Shown here: positions 6,837 to 13,018 of the stretch, piece after piece
Position numbering within the stretch: position 1 is the stretch's first letter
Layout of the letters: each line of letters starts with the position of its first letter
NCBI GenBank assembly: GCA_902797705.1
Contig: CADBTX010000208.1
Coordinates: 1 to 13,018 of the forward strand
Reading direction: 5' to 3'
DNA length: 13,018 bases
Source: an uncultured Lachnospiraceae bacterium
Lineage (GTDB): Bacteria; Bacillota; Clostridia; Lachnospirales; Lachnospiraceae
Position numbers and translations under genes: made by a program
Notes under the pieces: generated by a model
Database searches by the model: none
Told to the model about the DNA's origin: nothing
Seen by the model: the letters and a program-made list of their open reading frames with translations, nothing else

Positions 6837-9800
6837 ATGGCACCACCTAAAGTACGAGCTTTTAATAATACATATGCCAAAACAGCGAATGACGTAAACA
6901 GGGATACGCTGGATGCTTCCCTTCGTTCATTTATGGATTCCGGAGAAGATCTTTTTAAGGATGAGACCTTTGACGGAAAGAGCAGAAATGAAGTTATCAC
7001 CCGGGTCCGTCAGAATATCCTTCGCCGAATGAGGGAAGAGAATGCGGCCTCAAAGGCTTCCGCTGATGCAGAGAGGACTCTTCACGGCCGGTACAGCGCA
7101 AAGATCGTTGAAAAGATAAATGAAGCCAAGGTGATAAAGCGTGAGATCCAGAAAAGTGACGCGGATTACGCCATGATCCATGGCATGAATGACGTTGGTG
7201 ACAAGGCCAGGGCACTTCAATATCTGAATGACCTTATCGATCAGGGGAACCGTGACAGGGAAGCGGATCTTCAGCTCCTTAACGCTCCGGCTGAGGAAGC
7301 GCCGGTTCAGCCTCAAGAAGGGAACGCTGAACTTAATGAGGAAAATGATCAGAATGATGAGTCCCAGCAGGGCGTTGATAATGAAGAACTGAATCAGGGA
7401 TTTGACATGGGACATGAGGAGGAAGAGGCTGAGGAGGATCCTCAGCAGGTTCAGCAGAGACTCTGGAACATGGAGAATCATATGCTCCTTCCCACGAGAC
7501 GCAGGGCAAGCGGGAGAGGACAGGTATCGGAGCAGTCCGTAAGGGAAAGGGAGAGCGATTTATCATATCTGATCCAGCTCAGGACGGAACTGCAGAATAC
7601 TCATGTGGAGAGAAAGGGTAAGCTCGCTAAATTTTTCAGCTTTGTGTCCATCCGTTCAAATTCCAACAGGAGTAAGAATGAAAAGAGAAGGACCAAGCTT
7701 CAGAATAAGCTCCGTTCCGTCCATGATGAAGCCGATAAGTGGGCGCGGGTCCGGAACGCATACGCGGAAAGCGTATATAAAAAGCATTATGACAATTATG
7801 ACAGGATGGCCAAGAGCTGGTATGAGATGACCCAGGAGTATTCCGTGGAAGGGGACGGAGAGCTTCCGGAAGATCTTGTCAATAACCGTACTATCCCGGA
7901 GGATTCCGCCAAGGCTATTGTGGAGTATACGGGAATATATGATGATGCGGGATTAAACGTTCTGTTAAACAGCGTATCAACAAATCCCTATGCCCATATC
8001 GCACCTGAAGACCTGCCGATAAAGGAGAGTAAGGAAACAAAGGAAACAGATGAGAGCGGAAACAGGGCAGACAGGGCTAATCACACAAAGACCCACAGAA
8101 AATTTGTCCTTTATTCGGAGACCGGAGCAAACGGCCTGAAGACCAGATATAAATTTGCCCGCGACCTGATGGGAAGGCGTTCAAAGAGGCAGTTCAGAGA
8201 AGGGGATAAAACGGCCCTTTCTCTGGTGAATGATGCTGATGAGGGTTTCTTTGACGATGTTTACGCAGGAAGGGCGGGGCTTGAATCCGATGAAGTGGAT
8301 ATTAACGGCCGTAAGCTTCATTCCGAAAAGAGTGCCGAGGTGCTTAAGGCGAGAGTTGCCAGAAATAAACAGCGGGTTCACGGGTTCTTTCTTAACGGCG
8401 AATACTATTCGGATGAGGAAGCCGAGGAAGGACAGAAGCTCGCCACCAGGCATGATCTTAAGTATTTCGGCAGAAGGAGCTTTACCAAGCAGGAGAAGGC
8501 GGAGAAACTCCGGGAAGCCATCAGGAAGTCCGCGTTCTTCCAGCATGTGAACGCAGCGACCATACAGTACTACAGCAGCTATAACGCGGCAGATGATTAT
8601 CTGGATGACGTAAGGGATGCCATAGACGAAAAGTGGGAGAAGGCTGAGGAGAAGAACGCGGATAACGGCAAAGAGGCTGTGCTGGAAAGGCTGATGAATG
8701 ACCCTGACGCTCTGTCAGGGCTGCCGAAGGATCTCCGGGGACCTGCCGTTTTTGAATATGTAAAGGATAAACTGCTGCATCCCGGAGAAAATCCCTTTCC
8801 TGCAGAGAATCCTGTTTCAGACGCTGTCGTTGCCTGGTTATTTAAGAGCGGAGACCGTGCTTCAAAACTCAGTTTGCTGACTCTTTTACTGGCGGAGGAC
8901 GACAGTCCGGCCCTCTGGAGGATCGCAAGGAAGTTGATCATTGACGGGAACGGGGGCGTGGATTCCCGTACCGTAAAAATGGCCGGGAGGCTTCCCGAGC
9001 AGGGACAGATGATGAGGATGGGCTTACTTGATGAACTGATAAATCATCAGGGAAGGTTCTCTGAATTCGATCTGGAAACTCCCTTAGGGTTCATAAAGCC
9101 TGCCGGGCTTTCCGTGACTCAGCAGGAACTTGACAATAAGAGAGGAGTCGGAGCCTGGATAAAGAGGAATCTCCTCAACGGAAATATAATTAAAGAGGCG
9201 TTTTCCGCAGTAGGAACGGGGTTCGAGGCAGCGGATTTCATTTCGGATCTGGGGCATACCGACGGAAGCAAGGATTGGTCCGTAAGCGAAGAAAAGCAGG
9301 AGCGAAGGGATGAGAGAACGTGCTGGTTCCTGTACGGAGAGACCATGGCTGAGGGCTCTGCACTGGGAGGACTCCTGGGAGTAGGAGCCGTTGTCACCGG
9401 CGGACTGCTGGGCGGAACAGAAGGAGCTTCCAGGGCCAGGGACGGATATTTCCAGGCCGTGGATGCCCTTGGGATGATCAGTGATGTCAAAGACGTGGTC
9501 TCCGCCATATGGGGAGCCATCAAGAAGTTCTATAATAAATTCATAAAGAAAAAGACTGCCGAAGAAAAGGCGGAGGAAGCAAGAGAAAAGGCGGAAGCAC
9601 TGGAGGACATGGACCTCGGAACACTGAGATCCGTGCTCAAATTCCTGACAAGTCTCTTAAATCTGGCAGACGGCGTCAGGGATATAGCTTCCTACCATGT
9701 GGATGCCGATCCGGAGAAAGGTAACTGGGAGGGCTGGGGAAATCTCCTGGCCTGGAGGGGTCCTCTCCAATGGGTATTTGATACGGCGAGAAACCTGATA

Positions 9801-10634
9801 GGAATTGTCAATGATATCGCCGAGATCATCGTGACCACCAGAAGGATAAATAAGATCGCCAATACGGATAAGGAGCTGGAGACTGCCATAACGGCCTTTA
9901 ATGCCAACGGAAACGGTCCCGCTCTGGAGCAGCCGGGGCTGCAGCCCAATGAAGTCGGAAATGAAGCCGCAAACGAAGCCGCAAATGAGCATGGGGACCA
10001 GGAGGTTGAAGAAGTTGATCCTCTGGCTCAGAAGAGGGAGCTTGGCAAAGCTGCGGCGGAGAACTCCCAGGCCCAGTACTTTATGGCTCTTACAAAGGCA
10101 AAGTCCAGGAAATCCAGATCTGCTGCCGCATGGGATATGGCATCCACAACCTTAAAGATCGGCAGAGATACCGTAAGGCAGTTCGCTATGACAGGGGAGC
10201 CTATTTCCCTTATAGCAATGGCCGCTCTTACCATTGCGCCAAAGGTGGTGGATTTTATAGGATGGACAGTGGGGAAGCTTAAGTATGACAGGGGCAACTT
10301 TAAGGACAATATAGCCTCCATGCTGGGAGACAAAAAGTATGCCAAGACCCCTTACTTTGACAAGGTCTTAAAGAGGGAGACCGGTATCGTTTCCTCTGAC
10401 TATCTGGTGGATGTGGCAAGGATATTCACAGCAATAGATACCCATGTGCTCTTTAACAAGGAAGATAAGACCGCAGGGGAAAAGGACCTGGCCGTGAAGG
10501 TGGCGGGAACTCTCTACGGCAATGTCAGGGAAAGCAACTTAAAGAAGATAAAACTCGACAAGATGCTGGCCTACTCCGGTTTCTCGGATGATTCCGATTG
10601 GAGAGCGGTTCTGAGACATGCCATAACAGGGTGA
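6837..10634 (+). CDS. Giant 1265-residue protein of unknown function, candidate client or effector of the ATPase
   Basis: I do not recognise this protein. It starts at ATG 6837 after GGGAGAGGAGG (6823-6833). It has no signal peptide. Residues about 1-145 are highly charged and helical. Residues 150-207 are a disordered Glu/Gln/Asn-rich linker. Residues about 240-345 look like a basic coiled coil. Residues 395-415 are a short Lys/Glu/Thr linker, and 420-740 are mixed charged helices. A hydrophobic Gly-rich segment lies at about 838-862 (with GGLLGVGAVVTGGLLGG), followed by an amphipathic region to 905 and a charged AEEKAEEAREKAEA helix. Hydrophobic helices recur near 985-1000 and 1121-1145, with an Asn/Glu/Ala linker at 1022-1060. 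The layout, soluble helical blocks joined by disordered linkers plus a few glycine-rich membrane-compatible segments, would suit a translocated or pore-forming protein, a tape-measure-like protein or a scaffold. No catalytic motif such as HExxH is visible. Its position between the ATPase and the 206-residue gene implies a joint function. Confidence 0.85.
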   Translation: MAPPKVRAFNNTYAKTANDVNRDTLDASLRSFMDSGEDLFKDETFDGKSRNEVITRVRQNILRRMREENAASKASADAERTLHGRYSAKIVEKINEAKVIKREIQKSDADYAMIHGMNDVGDKARALQYLNDLIDQGNRDREADLQLLNAPAEEAPVQPQEGNAELNEENDQNDESQQGVDNEELNQGFDMGHEEEEAEEDPQQVQQRLWNMENHMLLPTRRRASGRGQVSEQSVRERESDLSYLIQLRTELQNTHVERKGKLAKFFSFVSIRSNSNRSKNEKRRTKLQNKLRSVHDEADKWARVRNAYAESVYKKHYDNYDRMAKSWYEMTQEYSVEGDGELPEDLVNNRTIPEDSAKAIVEYTGIYDDAGLNVLLNSVSTNPYAHIAPEDLPIKESKETKETDESGNRADRANHTKTHRKFVLYSETGANGLKTRYKFARDLMGRRSKRQFREGDKTALSLVNDADEGFFDDVYAGRAGLESDEVDINGRKLHSEKSAEVLKARVARNKQRVHGFFLNGEYYSDEEAEEGQKLATRHDLKYFGRRSFTKQEKAEKLREAIRKSAFFQHVNAATIQYYSSYNAADDYLDDVRDAIDEKWEKAEEKNADNGKEAVLERLMNDPDALSGLPKDLRGPAVFEYVKDKLLHPGENPFPAENPVSDAVVAWLFKSGDRASKLSLLTLLLAEDDSPALWRIARKLIIDGNGGVDSRTVKMAGRLPEQGQMMRMGLLDELINHQGRFSEFDLETPLGFIKPAGLSVTQQELDNKRGVGAWIKRNLLNGNIIKEAFSAVGTGFEAADFISDLGHTDGSKDWSVSEEKQERRDERTCWFLYGETMAEGSALGGLLGVGAVVTGGLLGGTEGASRARDGYFQAVDALGMISDVKDVVSAIWGAIKKFYNKFIKKKTAEEKAEEAREKAEALEDMDLGTLRSVLKFLTSLLNLADGVRDIASYHVDADPEKGNWEGWGNLLAWRGPLQWVFDTARNLIGIVNDIAEIIVTTRRINKIANTDKELETAITAFNANGNGPALEQPGLQPNEVGNEAANEAANEHGDQEVEEVDPLAQKRELGKAAAENSQAQYFMALTKAKSRKSRSAAAWDMASTTLKIGRDTVRQFAMTGEPISLIAMAALTIAPKVVDFIGWTVGKLKYDRGNFKDNIASMLGDKKYAKTPYFDKVLKRETGIVSSDYLVDVARIFTAIDTHVLFNKEDKTAGEKDLAVKVAGTLYGNVRESNLKKIKLDKMLAYSGFSDDSDWRAVLRHAITG

Positions 10635-10655
10635 TGAGTATAAGGAGAAGATAAG

Positions 10656-11276
10656 ATGGACGGACTGGATCTGATAAGAAACAGCATAAAAGAGATGATG
10701 GAGGAACTATTTGACAACTGCACCGAAAGGAACGGGATTTTGAGGTCAATGGCAGGGCATCTTGGAGTCACGGACACGGACGCCATAGTGGATGTGCTGC
10801 TGGAATCCGGCTTTGACGACGAGGCGCCCTATCCCGTGCTCCACTTTATGGTGACCCTGGCAAAGGATATAGCTGACAAGGACGCGGGAAGGATCAGTAT
10901 AGCCTTAAACGAGCTTAATCACATAATAGCTGTGGGAGATTATCCTTCTTTCGGAGCCTTCTCCTATTACCCGAAGCTCCACCAGATCTTCTTAAGCTAC
11001 AGACTCCCGGTAAATCCGGAGGTTCCGGAGGAAGAGATCATCAATATAAGGTATTACTTCGGTACACTGTACCAGCAGCTGGATATCTTTGCCGATTTTA
11101 TAATGTTCTTATGTGATACAAAGGGACGCAGCTTAAGCATTGACGACTATATCGATTATCTCCAGTCAGTTGAAGATATCGACGATATAGAAGAGAGGGC
11201 AAGGGCTCTGTCGGAGCGCCTTGACAGGATAGAAAGAGAAATGAGAGGAAACACAGGAGGCAGTGATGATGAATGA
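10656..11276 (+). CDS. 206-residue acidic helical protein, unknown; possible partner or chaperone of the giant protein
   Basis: I do not recognise a family. AAGGAG (10642-10647) lies at good distance from ATG 10656, 21 bp after the giant gene. The protein is strongly acidic, cytosolic (no signal peptide or membrane segment) and predicted mostly helical, with an aromatic-rich middle (about residues 94-150: SFGAFSYYPKLHQIF, IRYYFGTLYQQLDIF) and a C-terminal charged helix about 165-197 that could form a coiled coil. Small acidic helical proteins next to a very large client are often chaperones or adaptors; that role is inference here. Its end overlaps the start of the phosphatase gene, so the two are probably translationally coupled. 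Confidence 0.85.
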   Translation: MDGLDLIRNSIKEMMEELFDNCTERNGILRSMAGHLGVTDTDAIVDVLLESGFDDEAPYPVLHFMVTLAKDIADKDAGRISIALNELNHIIAVGDYPSFGAFSYYPKLHQIFLSYRLPVNPEVPEEEIINIRYYFGTLYQQLDIFADFIMFLCDTKGRSLSIDDYIDYLQSVEDIDDIEERARALSERLDRIEREMRGNTGGSDDE

Positions 11277-12417
11277 AAACGGAAGCGTAAATTATGTTAA
11301 GGCAGCGGCAGCTATAGTGATAGTAAGCCTTCTTGCCGTAGGTTTATCTTTTCTGGCGGGAAAAGGAGCCGTGAAGGGAAGCGCTGCAGCGAAGGAAGAA
11401 GGAGCGCTCTCCTTATGGAATGAGGATGCTGAAGCGAGGGTACAGCTTATTTCCTATATGGAAGCCATAACAGACGAGGGAAATCCGGACTATATCCCTC
11501 CCGAAAGGCGTATAGCCGTATTCGATATGGACGGCACTCTCTGCTGTGAGACAGATCCCATTTATTTCGATCACATGCTTTTCATGCACAGGGTACTTGC
11601 TGATCCGGACTACAGTGCTTCTGATGAAGAGCTGGAGGTGGCAGACCGGATCTTTGATTTTATCAATACGGGAAAATATCCCGAGGGAATGGATACCGAC
11701 CACGGCGTGGGAGTGGCTACTTCCTTTAAGGGTATGAAGCTTAAGGATTTTGATGCATACGTAAAGGCTTACAGGGATACACCGGCCTGCGGATATGAGG
11801 GGATGACCAAGGGAGAAGCTTTTTATAAGCCCATGCTCCAGGTCATCGATTACCTCAATGCCAATGATTTCAAGGTATATGTGGTAAGCGGCACCGACAG
11901 GTTCATAGTAAGGGGACTTTGCGACGGAGTCCTGGATCTTCCCCCTTCACAGCTCATAGGCTCCGATGAGAGGCTCGCGGCCAGCGGACAGGGCGATGAG
12001 GACGGACTTGACTATACCTTTGCGGAGGATGATGAACTTATCCTTGCGGGGGACTTTGTGATAAAGAACCTGAAGATGAACAAGGTGGCGGTGATAGAGC
12101 AGGAGATAGGAGTGCAGCCTGTGCTCTCCTTCGGAAACAGCTCCGGAGACTTTGCCATGGATCAGTTCACCACCAGCGGAAATCCTTACAGAAGCCTTGC
12201 TTTCCAGCTCTGCTGCGACGACACGGAAAGGGAGAACGGTAATCCGGAAAAGGCGGAAAAGATGAGGGAGTCCTGTGCGGAAAAGGGATGGATCGCCGTA
12301 TCCATGAAGAATGACTGGAAGACCATCTACGGTGATGATGTGAAGAAAAAAAGCGAGCCGGACAGGGAATTTTCAGAGGAGATGCTTCCGGAAGCAGCTG
12401 AAGAGCCGGCGGCCTGA
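11269..12417 (+). CDS. Membrane-anchored HAD-superfamily phosphatase
   Basis: A 382-residue hydrolase, likely acting outside the membrane. Three possible starts lie in a row (GTG 11263, ATG 11266, ATG 11269); ATG 11269 has the best distance (8 nt) from AGGAGG (11255-11260). It overlaps the preceding stop by 8 bp. Residues about 7-30 are one hydrophobic helix after a short N-terminus, a signal anchor or Sec signal peptide (possible cleavage after GSAAA). HAD motifs are complete: motif I DMDGT with D86 and D88, motif II S207 (VVSGT), a motif III lysine near K272, and motif IV GNSSGDFAMD with D294 and D298. A large cap insertion lies between motifs I and II (about 95-180). The pattern fits phosphoserine- or phosphocholine-phosphatase-like HAD enzymes; the substrate cannot be read from sequence. 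The C-terminal tail is Glu/Pro/Ala-rich. Confidence 0.9.
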   Translation: MNENGSVNYVKAAAAIVIVSLLAVGLSFLAGKGAVKGSAAAKEEGALSLWNEDAEARVQLISYMEAITDEGNPDYIPPERRIAVFDMDGTLCCETDPIYFDHMLFMHRVLADPDYSASDEELEVADRIFDFINTGKYPEGMDTDHGVGVATSFKGMKLKDFDAYVKAYRDTPACGYEGMTKGEAFYKPMLQVIDYLNANDFKVYVVSGTDRFIVRGLCDGVLDLPPSQLIGSDERLAASGQGDEDGLDYTFAEDDELILAGDFVIKNLKMNKVAVIEQEIGVQPVLSFGNSSGDFAMDQFTTSGNPYRSLAFQLCCDDTERENGNPEKAEKMRESCAEKGWIAVSMKNDWKTIYGDDVKKKSEPDREFSEEMLPEAAEEPAA

Positions 12418-12446
12418 AATGGAAAAAGGAGAATAAAGGGCGCAGA

Positions 12447-12701
12447 ATGAGAAAGATACGCGGAGTATTAGAGGGGCTGCGGGAATACATCATCCCGAAG
12501 GATGCAGAGATACAGGTGGCTGCCTTTAATATACTGGCAGTATGCGGTATGGCGGGAATGACAGGTAATGACGCTGTAAGGGCAGGAACCATTGCAGCTG
12601 CGGTGGGAAGTCTTGGCGCAGCTGTCGGCTCCATGGCGGGGGTAACCCTGGCGGAAAACAAGAAGGCCGGAAAGCCTGAGGAAGATCAAAAGAGTGAATG
12701 A
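12447..12701 (+). CDS. Small 84-residue hydrophobic protein of unknown function
   Basis: It begins at ATG 12447, 29 bp after the phosphatase gene. AAAGGG (12435-12440) is a modest ribosome site and AAGGAG lies further upstream. A basic N-terminal helix and the segment IIPKDAEIQVAAFNILA (about 15-31) are followed by an Ala/Gly-rich hydrophobic stretch (about 43-67) and a charged tail. From memory, PKD.xIQxAAFNxLA resembles the segment just before the first membrane helix of some Lachnospiraceae sensor kinases and cyclases. This could be a stand-alone remnant or a relative of that membrane module, but the match is not verified. It is probably a small inner-membrane member of the operon. Confidence 0.65.
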   Translation: MRKIRGVLEGLREYIIPKDAEIQVAAFNILAVCGMAGMTGNDAVRAGTIAAAVGSLGAAVGSMAGVTLAENKKAGKPEEDQKSE

Positions 12702-12817
12702 TCTCTGAATGCAACGAGATCAATTTCGAAGGAGAGTACTATCAGGACAATGACTGGATTAAAAGATCCAAAGCATCTTCAGAGCGGAAACCTTTTAGAC
12801 GGTTTCCGCTCTTTTAG
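12698..12817 (+). CDS. Possible 39-residue small protein overlapping the preceding stop (ATGA)
   Basis: ATG 12698 overlaps the TGA of the 84-residue gene in an ATGA arrangement typical of translational coupling. The first 24 residues (with EINFEGEYYQDNDWIKRSK) look protein-like, and a weak GAGGAAG (12678-12684) lies upstream. Against it, the last third of the frame runs through the terminator-like hairpin 12781-12812 and is Arg/Phe/Pro-rich. It may be a real leaderless-coupled peptide, the start of a gene cut off by insertion, or chance. Confidence 0.3.
   Translation: MISECNEINFEGEYYQDNDWIKRSKASSERKPFRRFPLF
12781..12815 (+). terminator. Rho-independent-type terminator hairpin at the operon end
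   Basis: AGAGCGGAAACC (12781-12792) and GGTTTCCGCTCT (12801-12812) pair perfectly over 12 bp around an 8-nt loop. The T tract after it is short (about TTTT before AGATAG), so termination may be incomplete. It lies 79 bp after the stop of the 84-residue gene. Confidence 0.65.
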
Positions 12818-12826
12818 ATAGTATTA

Positions 12827-13018
12827 TTAGAGAGTCGGCTTTTTTGAGGGTCCTGATAAACTGTTTCTGCGATTCCGTTTGATCTCAGTATTTACCGGAG
12901 CATTCTGTTTCGGATTCTTTCCCTCTTTAACTCGAGCTTTGCCAATGGCTTCAGCTATCTGAGTAAAGTTACAGTTTTCATCAAGCATGGACTTGATAGT
13001 ATCTCTGTCACTTCGGAC
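12827..13018 (-). pseudogene. 3' end of an IS30-like transposase gene, probably truncated (continues past the right edge)
   Basis: On the minus strand an open frame runs from the window edge to a TAA at 12827-12829, giving 63 residues with no start inside the window. RDTIKSMLDENCNFTQIAEAIGK resembles the N-terminal helix-turn-helix of IS30-family transposases. In those, the motif is normally followed at once by a second helix ending like TVSKEIKRHR. Here about a dozen residues (ARVKEGKNPKQNAP) intervene before TEIKRNRR, and the frame then stops after about 15 residues, without the DDE catalytic domain. It is therefore more likely a decayed or truncated transposase than an active one. A short regulatory HTH protein is the alternative. 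Confidence 0.5.

Noticed and set aside
6837..10634. Giant protein as an eCIS toxin with a metalloprotease-like DUF4157 core
   Set aside because: No HExxH motif or recognisable toxin domain can be seen, so no enzymatic activity was assigned.
12167..12661. 164-residue minus-strand frame
   Set aside because: Spans the end of the phosphatase gene and the 84-residue gene in antisense; composition (Pro/Ser/Arg-rich) is that of a shadow frame.
12750..12821. 23-residue frame after the AAGGAG at 12729
   Set aside because: The ribosome site is 15 nt away and most of the frame is the terminator hairpin.

Overview
The window looks like chromosomal DNA of a gut or rumen Lachnospiraceae-type Firmicute. 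The reasons are medium GC, strong GGAGG-type ribosome sites, a 7TM-EAL signalling protein of a kind common in that family, and a palindromic interspersed repeat of the CCTCATC...GATGAGG type that I recall from many gut Clostridia. The genus cannot be fixed from the sequence alone.

Layout. Bases 1-662 hold no convincing gene. They contain a pair of 39-bp hairpin repeats (144-246), a MITE/REP-like palindromic element with a tandemly duplicated right end (361-570), and a sigma-A-like promoter (619-647). A membrane-bound EAL phosphodiesterase follows on the + strand (684-2645). It converges on a secreted subtilisin-family protease on the - strand (2690-4597), which carries an 11-residue repeat region behind its signal peptide. 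A short divergent region (4598-4747) holds one promoter for the protease and one for the next operon.

The core of the window is a tightly packed + strand operon (4748 to about 12701, possibly 12817). It encodes an AAA+ ATPase whose C-terminal domain strongly resembles the ATPases of extracellular contractile injection systems (the Afp15/PVC15 type), a 1265-residue protein of no recognisable family, a 206-residue acidic helical protein, a membrane-anchored HAD phosphatase, a small hydrophobic protein, and possibly a 39-residue ORF overlapping it by ATGA. Spacings are about 20-30 bp or overlaps. A 12-bp-stem hairpin follows at 12781-12812. The right edge carries the 3' end of a - strand gene that resembles a truncated IS30-type transposase.

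Interpretation. No sheath, tube, baseplate or spike gene is present, so the operon is either the flank of a contractile injection locus or an orphan module. In the orphan reading, an injection-system-type ATPase works with a giant client or effector, a small acidic partner or chaperone, and an envelope phosphatase. This is the best candidate for an undescribed system in the window. The ATPase assignment rests on motif resemblance; everything about the giant protein and its partners is inference.
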